A DNA stretch of 64,000 bases from positions 1 to 64,000 of the forward strand of contig JAIXMN010000034.1 of NCBI GenBank assembly GCA_025716815.1. Reading direction: 5' to 3'. Of this stretch, positions 34,633 to 45,911 are shown in pieces. Below the pieces are notes generated by a model. That model was not told the origin of the DNA, ran no database searches, and worked only from the letters and a program-made list of their open reading frames with translations. The stretch is from Dichotomocladium elegans. Lineage: Eukaryota > Mucoromycota > Mucoromycetes > Mucorales > Lichtheimiaceae. Within the stretch, counting starts at the first letter, position 1, and every line of letters begins with the position of its first letter. Position numbers and translations under genes: made by a program.

Positions 34633-35640
34633 TGGGTATAAAACTCACCAAGTATAGTGCCCTGGACTTCTTTGCTTGTATCGCCTCAGCGCAGAAGCCG
34701 ATCGCCAATGAGAACCATTTCTTTCACAGAAATTGGACAATGGAAGAATTAGTTGACATGCTCAACAGGTATCTGGGAGACGTCGAAAGCAGCAGCAACG
34801 TTAAGACCAAATTTACCAACTGGCTGGGAAAGGGCGGGTGCTTTGGCCATTCAAAGATATGCAAGGTTGGTGCCGCGATTGTCCGGATGAGACGTTTATG
34901 GCTTCTCAAAGAGGAACATCGACGTAAGTGACCTGGCTGTGCAATCTATATTTACGCAACCGTAATAAACCCCTATTTTTTCTTAGACGATGCTTGAACA
35001 AACTTTTCAATACATCGTCCTACAGGAAAAAGGTGCGCGCGACAAGTAGTACATGGTGCACAGTCGGATACTGTCGCAAATCACAATGCAATGTCACACA
35101 AGATCAACGAGTACAGTGGCCGCCCGTTATAGTGATACCCTCGGTTCCAGGAAATCGCATCACTATAACGAATTGGAATAAGCCCTACCTGGCAATTTTG
35201 TTATTCATAAAGTGTATCGCTATAACGAATTATCATTATAACGAATATCACTATAACGGGCGGCCACTGTAAAACTTATCCAGCGCATGGTCGAAATCAT
35301 GAGAGTGAGGTGTCTGCGCGAAAAAGTATATGTGTCTCCCATTTGTTCTGTCAGATCCTCCTTGCCCGAGCGAGATGTCACCATCAACAATAGCGTTGCC
35401 ACTGTGCTGGACAAAATAAAGTACAAAGATGCACATTTGCAAGATAAAGCAGTAGAAGGCAGGACACTACTTTCATATCTCTAAAAAAAAGTCCTAGACC
35501 TTGCAATACTCGCCAAGTCATCAAATGTGAGCATCAGGCTGGTCATCCTTGACTATGCTGTGCTTACAACCGATCCTCAAGGTCTTTTAAAGTTTGTCAA
35601 GTATGAATTATAATGATCATGGATTTGATATGCGGAGGTG
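34633..35640 (+). pseudogene. Decayed rightward coding sequence of unknown family, split by a MITE
   Basis: Broken frames read rightwards: KLTKYSALDFFACIASAQKP with NWTMEELVDMLNRYLGDV, then after a possible intron (34925-34987) more coding, then the MITE at 35114-35269. The frame resumes with KLIQRMVEIMRVRCLREKVY and ERDVTINNSVATVLDKIKYK, ending near 35640. Cysteine and charged-residue spacing look protein-like, but stops and frame changes are present. I do not recognise the family; a transposon protein is likely given the setting. Confidence 0.35.
35114..35269. mobile_element. MITE with 24-bp terminal inverted repeats and TA target duplication
   Basis: The 156-bp element begins CAGTGGCCGCCCGTTATAGT and ends with its exact reverse complement. 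TA dinucleotides flank both ends (35112-35113 and 35270-35271). The inside contains further TATAACGAAT repeats and no coding. TA duplication and CAGTGG-type ends indicate the Tc1/mariner-pogo superfamily. The termini are perfectly matched, so the copy is fairly young. It interrupts an already decayed coding sequence. Confidence 0.9.
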
Positions 35641-35987
35641 CCGTTGCCTTTTTGTGTGCATAGAAAGCTCAAATCAATCAAGGAAATTGTCATCTATAAA
35701 GGCCACAAATTTGTAATCCTATCGAGACAACAGTTACTGCATGGTGATTCTGCCAAGAAGTTTGATTGTAGAGCGGCACCTATTAAAAGATCCACTTTGT
35801 AACCATTTCTTCCCCTCATTCCATCAGAAATAAATGAAGAACAGGCAGACAAGATGGGCATCGGCGTTTCACAGCTTTCACCTCAACTTCGTTTATGAAC
35901 ATTGAGACAGTTCATATCGCTTGTAATGAAACCACGTGTACGTCTTAACCGAATTCGTCCCATGCCACCTTTGTTATCTGCAGCTTC

Positions 35988-36311
35988 CTAGCACCCTGAC
36001 AGCAGCGCGGATGATACACTCTCTTGGATGCCACGCAGTGCAGTTGCTCTCTTCGCAACATCTTTGAGGCTAAGCCTCATATCAGTTATCCTACGGTTCA
36101 GATCAGTAAATGAAATAAACCTCTGCATTACCTCAACGATTCGATGGAGTGTTTCGCAAAATATTGATCTATATAGGCCATGCCCCATGCCGTTAAAGAT
36201 CATCCGAAGACGGCCAGGCCATCCTTCCATGGCGACACAGTTCAGCACACACTTTTCTTTTGAACCACTCGGGCTCACTGAAGCTCTCTGACATGCGGAA
36301 GAACAATATTG
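35988..36311 (-). pseudogene. Fragment of an unknown gene, flank of the second palindrome
   Basis: Read leftwards it encodes GWPGRLRMIFNGMGHGLYRS, then MQRFISFTDLNRRITDMRLS and KDVAKRATALRG. With the leftward frame at 39706-39948 on the other side of the palindrome, it resembles one interrupted gene of a type repeated in Mucorales genomes. That resemblance is an impression from memory. Short, no complete exon structure. Confidence 0.3.
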
Positions 36312-37121
36312 CGAGTACGTTTGCGTTGTATGGCAATAAAACACGCGCACGCTCAGTGACATTGTCAAAAGCGCACCTTCATTCTACTGCAGCAGCGAGA
36401 TATGAAAACTAAAAGAGCTTTAAAGAGACAAGAGCTTTATTTTTTATTAACAATGGATAGTATTACTATACTAATGGGCAGTCCAGTTGGCCAGAACCAT
36501 GAAGGATCTGTTTCCAGAGGCAACCACGAGGAGGTCGACTGCCGTGCGCCTCCGCTCTGGGGGCCAAGATACCCACATTCATCTTGGCCCCTTTAGCGAG
36601 CCCCCAATGCCTGGTCATCGGGGTGTACCATTGCTCCTCATAGAGGATTCCTACCAAGATGCACTATCAACTTGCGGGATGCGGCGCCTCGCAGAATATC
36701 ATGCACATCTGATCATTGGACAGGTACCTCTTGGTCTTGTCTCAGGCTGTAAGTTAGTATCCTCGTTTGGGCCGTCCAGTCGATCCTCGCCGTGTGGGCC
36801 GTCCAGTCGATCCTTTGGCCGTTTAGCCCGTCCGGTCGATCCTTCTTGTTTTCCGGCAGGTAGGTCTGCCCCTCAACTAAGCAGCGGTTAGTCATGACCT
36901 ACCTTGGGGCGACCTGACCAACCGGCCCGGGGGGGGAGAGTGATGAAGAGAGAAAAAAGAACAAAGAGGGAGGACGTTCATTTTCCATAGTTTTTCAATA
37001 GCCGTCCCCCCTCTTCGGTCGCGTGAATCGCGGAGCAGAAAAAGCGTAGGTTGGTTTATGGCAGCGCTGCAAGCCGGGCCGTAGCCCCGAAATCCATGCA
37101 GAGGAAGGAAAAACGTGTCTG

Positions 37122-37122
<1 letters not shown>

Positions 37123-37185
<63 letters not shown>
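37123..37185. repeat. (CA)n microsatellite in left arm of second palindrome
   Basis: A pure CA dinucleotide run of 63 bp. Its mirror on the right arm (38807-38852) is 46 bp, so slippage has changed length since the arms were identical. Confidence 0.95.
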
Positions 37186-37187
<2 letters not shown>

Positions 37188-38804
37188 TCCACGCAGATTG
37201 CCTGTCCGGTTGAGATGACTCGATAGAGCCGTTGCTGCTACTGCTGCTGATGTTGCTTGAAAGAAGAACAGGATGAATGAGGAGGGAAATCTTCATCGAT
37301 CGTTTTCGATAAGGTTAGCGCGCTTTCATTTGAAATCAACAATAAACATCTTCCTGTGACCCCCTAGCTGAGCACAAAAAAACAAAACGCAAAAACAAAA
37401 CATGCATATCAAGAATGATATCATGCTCCCGCGGTCTTCAAGAAAGAGAGGCATCGGGAGTCTAGATCAAATGCAAATATTTTGTTGACACGGTTGCATG
37501 GATGTGTGAGTTTCGCTTCCAAGGAGCCCTCCCCATAGACTACGGTATTCTGTTACTGCGTTCACGCTCTGATTATCTCGGTGCCAGCAGCACGTGATTT
37601 TTGGAGTCCGGGACAGATGCTTCCCATCTACCTCTTCCAGGTTCTCGCACGCAACTACGGGAAGACTGTTGACGGAGACAATAGATACATACACGTTTCT
37701 GAAATAGGGAGGGTGTGAAAAACTAGGATCTCGAATCAGCAAACGTCATTCGCACGCCCACCAGCGCCGACATGATAGGCTGCATCATCAAGAACACGGT
37801 ATGTGGGTTTTACGACAATGCCTCTTAGATGGCATTCGTTCCGTTTGTGTTTTAGGCTGCGACATGTGAATGCAGTTAGTCTCGGGTTTAAACAAGCTAT
37901 TTGATCTGGGCTGCGGACCGAGTAGTTGTTTATATCTCCCGAATTGTCAAATTGGACTTTTACACTGCTCCTATTAACATTGAATGCAAGTCCACGAATT
38001 TACGAAGAAAAACTACGTCCAAGGCGACCGACAACGGTAGAGTTACATCCACGGTTAATGTCAAAGCACCCTCAGTGATCTGATAATTTGGAAACAGAAC
38101 AACCATCCCATCCGCAGCAACTCATTCCGCGCTACAGCAGCCTAAAACACAAACGGAACGAATGCCATCTAAGAGGTATTGTCGTAAAACCCACATACCG
38201 CGTTCTTGATGATGCAGCCTATCATGTCGGCGCTGGTGGGCGTGCGAATGACGTTTGCTGATTCGAGATCCTAGTTTTTCACACCCTCCCTATTTCAGAA
38301 ACGTGTATGTATCTATTGTCTCCGTCAACAGTCTTCCCGTAGTTGCGTGCGAGAACTGGAAGAGGTAGGTGGGAAGCATCTGTCCCGGACTCCAAAAATC
38401 ACGTGCTGCTGGCACCGAGATAATCAGAGCGCGAACGCAGTAACAGAATACCGTAGTCTATGGGGAGGGCTCCTTGGAAGCGAACTCACACATCCATGCA
38501 ACCGTGTCAACAAAATATTTGCATTTGATCTAGACCCCCGATGCCTCTCTTTCTTGAAGACCGCGGGAGCATGATATCATTCTTGATATGCATGTTTTGT
38601 TTTTGCGTTTTGTTTTTTTGTGCTCAGCTAGGGGGTCACAGGAAGATGTTTATTGTTGATTTCAAATGAAAGCGCGCTAACCTTATCGAAAACGATCGAT
38701 GAAGATTTCCTCCTCATTCATCCTGTTCTTCTTTCAAGCAACATCAGCAGCAGTAGCAGCAACGGCTCTATCGTCATCTCAACCGGACAGGCAATCTGCG
38801 TGGA

Positions 38805-38806
<2 letters not shown>

Positions 38807-38852
<46 letters not shown>
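38807..38852. repeat. (GT)n microsatellite in right arm of second palindrome
   Basis: A pure GT run of 46 bp, the reverse-complement partner of the CA run in the left arm and about eight dinucleotides shorter. Confidence 0.95.
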
Positions 38853-38854
<2 letters not shown>

Positions 38855-39705
38855 GACACGTTTTTCCTTCCTCTGCATGGATTTCGGGGCTACGGCCCGG
38901 CTTGCAGCGCTGCCATAAACCAACCTACGCTTTTTCTGCTCCGCGATTCACGCGACCGAAGAGGGGGGACGGCTATTGAAAAACTATGGAAAATGAACGT
39001 CCTCCCTCTTTGTTCTTTTTTCTCTCTTCATCACTCTCCCCCCCCGGGCCGGTTGGTCAGGTCGCCCCAAGGTAGGTCATGACTAACCGCTGCTTAGTTG
39101 AGGGGCAGACCTACCTGCCGGAAAACAAGAAGGATCGACCGGACGGGCTAAACGGCCAAAGGATCGACTGGACGGCCCACACGGCGAGGATCGACTGGAC
39201 GGCCCAAACGAGGATACTAACTTACAGCCTGAGACAAGACCAAGAGGTACCTGTCCAATGATCAGATGTGCATGATATTCTGCGAGGCGCCGCATCCCGC
39301 AAGTTGATAGTGCATCTTGGTAGGAATCCTCTATGAGGAGCAATGGTACACCCCGATGACCAGGCATTGGGGGCTCGCTAAAGGGGCCAAGATGAATGTG
39401 GGTATCTTGGCCCCCAGAGCGGAGGCGCACGGCAGTCGACCTCCTCGTGGTTGCCTCTGGAAACAGATCCTTCATGGTTCTGGCCAACTGGACTGCCCAT
39501 TAGTATAGTAATACTATCCATTGTTAATAAAAAATAAAGCTCTTGTCTCTTTAAAGCTCTTTTAGTTTTCATATCTCGCTGCTGCAGTAGAATGAAGGTG
39601 CGCTTTTGACAATGTCACTGAGCGTGCGCGTGTTTTATTGCCATACAACGCAAACGTACTCGAAATATCGTACCCGAAAGCATGGCCTTGCAGGTTCAAA
39701 TCATA

Positions 39706-39948
39706 TCATTGTATTCGGAAACAAGCAGCACCGTAGATATCAGTTCCCTTCCCATCGCTATTCCCGACTTTGAGCCATGAATGTGCAGCGTATAACGAGA
39801 CGCAGGTTTGAGACTTGAGGGCTATGGCCAATTTTATCATGCTTTTCAAATCATTCGCGTATTTTGACATGGTGGCCGGTGTACACTGGTCCGAGAGGAG
39901 CAATTCGCAATCATGTTTTTGCGTGCTGGCTGTGAAGTCGTCCACCAT
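39706..39948 (-). pseudogene. Fragment of an unknown gene on the right of the second palindrome
   Basis: A leftward frame with a true ATG carries LLLSDQCTPATMSKYANDLK and MIKLAIALKSQTCVSLYAAH, then reads toward the palindrome edge. It may be the 5' part of the gene whose 3' part is at 35988-36311, but the frames on either side are both broken. Confidence 0.3.
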
Positions 39949-41790
39949 TTATTGTATGTTCTTGACCATCCTTAGGCACGTCTGTTTAGCTTACGTTCAT
40001 CTACTATTTGCTCGAACCAGGCAGCAAGGGAGGATGCGAAGGATATATTTCTCTTTTGCACGGACTCCAATGGACTTTCATCCCCGGCATATTGTCTATT
40101 AGCGGTGGATAATAGTGTCGTGGCTCTATTATTCGCAAAGAGATACTCCCAGAGACAGTACTGATCAGACTTTCACCTTGTCCATACCTACACCTATGCC
40201 TCGTCGAATACCTTCTTTGCGATATCCACGGGTCACGTTATACGCTATAACAAGAAACGCACATGTGATAACACGGTATAGTACAGTGATTACGTGTAGA
40301 TAGTGCAGGTCCAAAGGAATATATTTTTCGTATCTTTGTCTTTATCAATATTATTATAGCATAATATAACGATGTTTATACTAGGTTTAAAGAATGAACC
40401 AATGGGTATAGTGTAGTTTGTCGCATGACTTAAGGAATTAATACCTGTAATCATAGCAATAACAGAGGTCGAACAATTCAACGTAACAAATGAAATAAAT
40501 CCAATCAAAGAAGAGGGGAATTACAGGTTCGGTGTCAATCACTCAAATAATGTTTATGGCAATATTGATTTTGTGTCGTGTGTGTATTGTGGTGATTACA
40601 CTATACCCAGTAGCAACGAGTTAAGAGTAATAACATTGAAAGAAGATGATAACGGATCAACGGCATTTATTGCATATAATGACTTTGATATGTAAAATCT
40701 TTGCTATTTAATACTAAATGAAGGGCATTCCAGAGGTAATAATCATTGGGGTTGGTAGCTGGAGATGTCGACAAAAAGGATACCCTTAGCAATGACTGTG
40801 AGTGGACTGTTGTCTGCTTGGGTGGAAAGATCGTTGCCATAACAGTGATGTGGAGGCAAGACGAGTATATGATAGATAGTTGGCTGGATGATCTTTTATT
40901 TTCACAGCAGCGATGGTATTCGTACTAGATATCATAGATGAACAGAATAAACGTATAGAGATGATTATGATGATATAGAATCAAGGGGTTTAAACAACAA
41001 AGCAGAGACAGAATATGATTCTGTGGGGTTCTGAAAAAGGGTTGTTTATTAAGAAGTGTTCGACAGTGGGTCTATTTATAAGAAATGCATATCAAAAGGG
41101 CCACTCTGGAGGACAGCTGCTGATAATCATTTAGGCCGTCACCCGGGACGGTGGACAGTTAAGTTAGATAAGGAAGTCCATCCTTTACCCGTGTGATTGT
41201 AACTACGTCCTGAGGCAGGTCCGGGAGATGAACTCTGAATCCCATATAGCGAGAGAGTAATTATGGTAACGGGTCCCAATGTAACAGTACAGGCACTGCT
41301 ATGCGTGTACTTACGAAGAACGTCTGATATACAGCGTGAAGGAAGCACGAACGCGACGAGAAGAACGATCATTATAATAATACAATGTGGGGATGCACGA
41401 CTCCACATGGCATCCTTGCTTACATAGTAAACAGTAATGTGCTAATAACAGTGGTAGATATCAAGGATCGTCGTACAGAAAAAGTAAAGGTGGTACATAA
41501 TATCGTCACGGGAGATGTGGCATTGATCTTGATCGTTATCCTTTTAGTATCTTGATCGCCATTCAATGGTGACCCGTCATTGTAGCTACTGCTGCACACT
41601 CAGAGTGAAACAAAGTGTTGACGTACTGTGTGGGCCAGGAACATCACCTATTAGAAAAGAAGAGTAGTGATGGATACGACGGATGAATTATGAATTAATA
41701 AATGTAGTTAAAAAGGGATATTGCAGTGTTAGGAGTGAAACGCTCTAGAATAATCCCTTTTTTGGTTATGACCATATTATACTTCCAGAA
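39949..41790. other. Repeat-nest filler without supported genes
   Basis: AT-rich sequence with only short open frames. It includes the diverged LTR-like copy at about 40975-41220. Nothing else could be assigned. Confidence 0.35.
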
Positions 41791-42670
41791 TTAATTGCGC
41801 TGTGTGATCCGCATTTCTTGATTGGTAACAAGCTTTGCAGATCGAAGACCGTCGAAGATTTGTCGGACATACGTACGGTGTTCTTTGCCGGTCTTGCTAT
41901 AGATGAGAATGTAAACCAAGGCAAAGCTGTCCAAATATTCGCCCAGCACCGAATTCATTAGATTCTGAAGCGTCGGTGACGCGCTTATCAAGACAAAGGG
42001 CCGCATCAAAAATCCATATGAACCGTATTTTAAGTCAATGCTCGAAAAGAACTTAGCAACACCTAGGCCTAAGAGCTCCTTAATCGGCTCGCACAGCTCG
42101 TCCAGAGCATGTGGGCTCATCTTGAACGGCAGTTTGGGTAATAGGAACAGAATCTCCTGTATCGATCACATGAGTTACATCTCGTGTTGGTAGCAGTCCG
42201 GGGAGTTTGTCCTGGAAGACATCGGGATGCTCAATCAGTGTATTTTTGAAATGATCATTCATCTCCCGTCAGATTCAACGTCCTCCGGACGAATGCAACA
42301 TAGGAATATCGACTGGAGACGTTCATCATGCTCAAAAGCGCTCAAGTTGACGATCCGATATTAGAAAAGCGAGCTCACAGATCTGGCGATCGCACTTGGG
42401 TCGTAGGATATGAGTTGCGTCCCGGTGAGTAATACGCCATCGGCTGAGGTCCCAGTCAGGTATAGGCTTCTTCCGTTTGATCCAGTCACGTATGTCTGCA
42501 ATAAATCCGGGCATGTCAACATCGATCAAGTCACCGGTCGAAAATTCGCGATAGTCATGACGATGCTGGTTATTGTCCCGGTGCATGATCCTCCTCCCAC
42601 ACATACACACACCATCGGGCGGCGGCCCTCGGCCCCCTCGCATGCTTTGGTACAATAACGACGGCCACAT
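41791..42670 (-). mobile_element. Ty3/gypsy fragment: protease-RT linker and truncated reverse transcriptase
   Basis: Read leftwards: DWIKRKKPIPDWDLSRWRIT, then EHPDVFQDKLPGLLPTRDV and HVIDTGDSVPI (the linker before RT), then MSPHALDELCEPIKELLGLG, AKFFSSIDLKYGSYGFLMRP, NLMNSVLGEYLDSF and ILIYSKTGKEHRTYVRQIFD. These are classic gypsy RT blocks, but the YxDD catalytic stretch and the fingers region are partly deleted and stops occur. It has the same orientation as the integrase fragment at 32304-34153 and, in a leftward element, would precede it, so the two could be halves of one element. Confidence 0.82.
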
Positions 42671-43087
42671 GTATAGGCGCCATCATCGGTGTTGGTGTTC
42701 TCTAAAATATGATATGCTCTTTGCATAACTGCACTACCAAGTAACGCTTGTTTTCCTGGACAAGCTACACCTGGTCTGCGAGATTACTGCAATTTATCGC
42801 ATTGCTATCCCAGAGAAAAGAAAATCTCAGATTAGACAAACTCCAACCTCTGACCTCATGATCTAGTCTCGTTCTATATTTTCTTTATTTCTTTCTTTAA
42901 GCGGATGATCCACCCTACTTGCCTCAACTCGTACGAGAGGCAAAGGACAAATAAGCGCCCACATGCAGTCATGGCTGTAGAAATCTGATATACCAGTCAG
43001 ATCGCTTTATTAGTGCATGTAAATACGTGAAAAAAGTAACTATTGCAATAACAGCCAATGGTATCTACAGGGGATGGGTGGGAGGCT

Positions 43088-44245
43088 TTATGAAGTTTCC
43101 GGAATAGAGCTGTTTTTTTCGGAACGAGAAGCAGAAGATCCTTCTGCGGAGACGGATTGGTGCTGCTGAGATGAAGCAGCAGGCTTGTTGCTGCTTGCAG
43201 CACCAGCAGCCATTTGCCAAGCAGGGATAACTCGATTGCTGCCGGCACTGCTGTTACCAGTAGAAGCTAATTTGCTGTCGAGAACGGAAGGAAGTCCATT
43301 GCCTGAAACCGGCTCAGGCGCAACAGGAGGAGTAGAAGCGCGACGGCTGAGGAAAAGGTTCTTGAGCGATTTAAGTTCGGATTGTAGACTCTCAAGAACC
43401 TCGTTTTGCTCTTGCTTGTTACGGTCAATTAACTAGTTGCTTCTTTTTTAATGTATGCACCGTGTGATATATGTCGCCTTCGGTTATACCTGAGGTACCA
43501 TTTCCTTCAGACGATCCACTTCGTCCCGGACTTTTCCAAATTCTGCTTGCCGGGCATCATCGCCCTGTTGCAGGTCCTGAAGAACACCTTCAATGTCCAC
43601 AAGAGATGCATTCACCTTGTCTGACTGGCTCGATACAGTGGTCAGCGCCTTCTCGGTCTGAACCTTGATTTCCTTGAGAGACTCTTCCACTAAGTTTTTT
43701 TTCCCGAGCCTGCATCAAACTCTGCTCTAGAAGAATCCGTGACACTTCTGTCCTTACCAGCCTGAAATTGTGCATCCAAGTCCTTTTTCTCTTGCTCCAG
43801 TTGATCTTGGGATGGGACCGTGAACCAAGGGCTAAATAAACGCTGATGCCGGATTCCATCCTCAATCAACCCAGAACGATATCTTTATGCAACCCATTTC
43901 TCTTCCGGCTCCTCTTACTTTTGCGAGCGTCCATAAGCCATAAGTGGCACCACCTGTAATTACGGCAGCAATAAAAATATCGCGCCAGTCGTATCGAGGT
44001 CGGCTAGGTACCGGGGGTGGTTGCGATGATGTCGTTGTGTTGTAAGGCACCACATTGGCCGGAGTCACAGCACCAGCGACAGCAGCAGTTGGCGTGGTGC
44101 CATTGCATCGCGCCATTGCCTCCTCGATTTCTTCAGATGTCATGCCCTTGGACTCTAAAAAGGATATTTTCTTTGCCAGGGCTGCTGACTGAACCTTGGG
44201 ATCCGTCAAAAATGAGACAGCCGATTGAATGAGGTCTTCTCTCAT
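43088..44245 (-). CDS. PEX14: Peroxin-14, docking component of peroxisomal protein import
   Basis: Four exons read leftwards: 44245-43919, 43842-43758, 43689-43490, 43432-43088, giving 318 residues. The conserved N-terminal domain (MREDLIQSAVSFLTDPKV, then KISFLESKGMTSEEIEEA) is the three-helix module that binds WxxxF motifs of PEX5. A proline-rich stretch (QPPPVPSRPRYDWRD) leads to a hydrophobic segment (IFIAAVITGGATYGLWTLA) that spans or anchors to the peroxisomal membrane. A coiled coil follows (VEESLKEIKVQTEKALTTV, LIDRNKQEQNEVLESLQ). The tail is Ser/Pro/Ala-rich and contains IPAWQMA. PEX14 forms the docking and translocation pore with PEX13 and PEX5. The second intron was placed to keep the coiled coil in frame. 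The gene is head to head with the dehydrogenase at 44662. Confidence 0.93.
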
Positions 44246-44661
44246 GGCAAGGAGAGGAGTATAGGTGTAATACTATGTAAAGACATGAGCGGCCAAGGGA
44301 TGGTGATGGAATGCAACATTAGGCATAGCGTACCACGAGTTGAGAATAAAAAGGATCAAATGGAAAGGGGGGGGGGAAAGGAATTCGCTTACTCACCCCG
44401 CCACTTTTATGTCAACTGTGCTGGGCTGTGCTTTTATTTTCACATGATGTACTATACGTATAGGGCGCGTATACCTTTTTTGTCGCTATTGACAGATCGC
44501 TAAAACTGGCTTGGTTTCCCCATCCTCGTTCACGTTACCAATGCCCTTTGCATTTTTTAGCGGCGATTAAAGGAGCCTTTTTCCACCCCCCTCCCTTGTG
44601 TTAAACTCCATCTTTTTTCTTTTCTTTTTCCTCACACACTTCTCTTTAATTTGCCATCACG
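44246..44661. promoter_or_regulatory. Divergent intergenic region between PEX14 and the dehydrogenase
   Basis: 416 bp separate the two start codons. A CT-rich tract (44590-44640) precedes the rightward start. A run of G residues occurs near 44368-44376. No specific regulatory site was recognised. Confidence 0.45.
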
Positions 44662-45785
44662 ATGGGTCGTCTCGAAGGGAAATATGTATTGATGTAAGCA
44701 CTTTGTCCAACTCGCAGCTTCAAAAAAGAAAAGAAGAGAGTACCCAACATCGGAATGACAGCACTGGCGCTTCTGCCGGTATCGGTGAAGCCTGCGCGCG
44801 CGAGTTTGCCTTGCAGGGATCCAACTTGGTAAAAGGATGGTCCGGGGGAGGGGGTGGGAAAGGGAAACGTTTTTATTTTTCACACAGACTTTGTGTGGAT
44901 CGTAGATAATCACAGCCAGACGACTGGAACGCATCGAGGCCTTAAAAGCAGAACTTGAGAAGAAGCATCCTTCGATTACCGTCATCGCCAGACAACTCGA
45001 CGTGCGCGATACGCAACAAATCAAGGACCTCGTCGCTTCCCTTCCTCCCGTGGACGTCCTGGTCAACAACGCGGGCATGGTCCTCGGCCGCGATCCTCTT
45101 TACGAGGTTGCTGAAGACGCCTTTGACCAGATGTTCGCCACCAACGTCAAGGGACTGGTCTTCTTGACCAAGGCTATTGTACCGTCCATGATCGAGCGCC
45201 AGACTGGCCACATCATCAACGTTGGCTCTGTGGCCGGTAAACAGGCTTATGAGGGCGGCAGCATTTACTGTGGTAAGAGCGCGCATGTGTCGGGATTGCC
45301 ACATGATTTCAAACACGACATCTCTTTGTGTGTGCATGCATTTGTACGATTATTCTCTAGCGACCAAGCATGCCGTGGATGCGATCACAACATCGCTGCG
45401 ATTCGAACTCAAACATACCCCTATTCGCGTGAGGTACGTGGGAAAGAAAAAAAGAATAAGAAAAAACAGTGGCGAACTGGAAAAGGAAATACACTTTTTA
45501 GTCAAGTCTGCCCTGGCCTCGTCAACACCGAGTTCTCTACAATCCGATTTTATGGCGATAAGGAAAAGGCAGACAGTGTGTACAAGGGCATGCAACCATT
45601 GGTGGGCCAAGATATAGGCAAGTGTGGATTATAAAGTCGGTGAGGGTGGAGACAGGTTATTCATTCTTCCTATAGCCGAGATCATTGTCTTCATTGCCTC
45701 TCGCCCGCCCCATGTTAACATTGCCGACTCGCTGATTTTCCCAACAGCCCAAGCTGATGCAGTCACTGTCCATCGCACAGCATAG
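44662..45785 (+). CDS. Short-chain dehydrogenase/reductase, NADP-dependent serine/3-hydroxyacid dehydrogenase type
   Basis: Six exons: 44662-44693, 44762-44828, 44906-45272, 45361-45433, 45502-45617, 45676-45785, giving 254 residues, the classical SDR size. The cofactor motif is TGASAGIG, with ITARRLERI placing arginines at the adenosine ribose, which favours NADP. NNAG, the catalytic serine in NVGSVAG and the YCATK (YxxxK) pair are present. The CPGLVNTEFS loop after the active site is typical of the yeast YMR226C / E. coli YdfG branch, which oxidises serine, allo-threonine and other 3-hydroxy acids. Substrate is inferred from the branch only. The last intron must be GC-AG (GATATAG then GCAAGT) to reach the conserved end IIVFIASRPPHVNIAD. 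Confidence 0.9.
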
Positions 45786-45911
45786 AAAAAAGCTATGTTA
45801 ACGTTTTCAACGAATAAATATGCGTGGGAGAAGGGTAAAATAAGTAATATCTAAGTGCGAGTATATCAATGCAAAAGAGAAGAGAAGGATCGTGTGTGTA
45901 CAAGAGAGGTT

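Larger units (their letters stand above)
36312..39662. mobile_element. Second long palindrome (3.35 kb) with near-identical arms
   Basis: The left arm (36312-37860) and right arm (38137-39662) are reverse complements with very few differences over about 1.5 kb. The spacer 37861-38136 is unique. The outer ends read CGAGTACGTTTGCG and its complement. Each arm carries a (CA)n run, 63 bp on the left (37123-37185) and 46 bp on the right (38807-38852), and a small tandem array of GGCCGTCCAGTCGATCC-like units (36765-36845 and its mirror). Open frames of 134 codons occur identically in both arms but start at non-ATG codons, so I do not call genes. Flanks AATATTG and AATATCG might be a diverged target duplication. 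Near identity means recent insertion or gene conversion. Confidence 0.85.
28012..42900. mobile_element. Large interrupted inverted repeat (Foldback-like element) with nested insertions
   Basis: Sequence from 28012 rightwards is found inverted on the other side. The left outer part (28012-28600) matches 34153-34632 plus 42838-42900, inverted. The left inner part (28600-30760) matches 30761-32303, inverted. Joining the right-hand matches removes two blocks: 32304-34153 (gypsy integrase fragment) and roughly 34633-42837 (8.2 kb, itself a nest). The arms meet almost without spacer in opposed 20-bp tandem arrays, the hallmark of Foldback/Galileo-type elements. Arms differ by point changes and deletions, for example about 300 bp at 29401-29698 that are absent on the right, so the structure is not new. 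No intact transposase was found. No convincing target duplication was seen at the outer ends. Boundaries are by eye and good to about 10 bp. Confidence 0.72.

Noticed and set aside
36487..36891. 134-codon frame, repeated identically at 39083-39487
   Set aside because: Identity comes from the palindrome arms, the start is not ATG and no domain is visible.
36892..37296. Frame containing long alternating Val-Cys runs
   Set aside because: Translation of the CA/GT microsatellite, not a protein.
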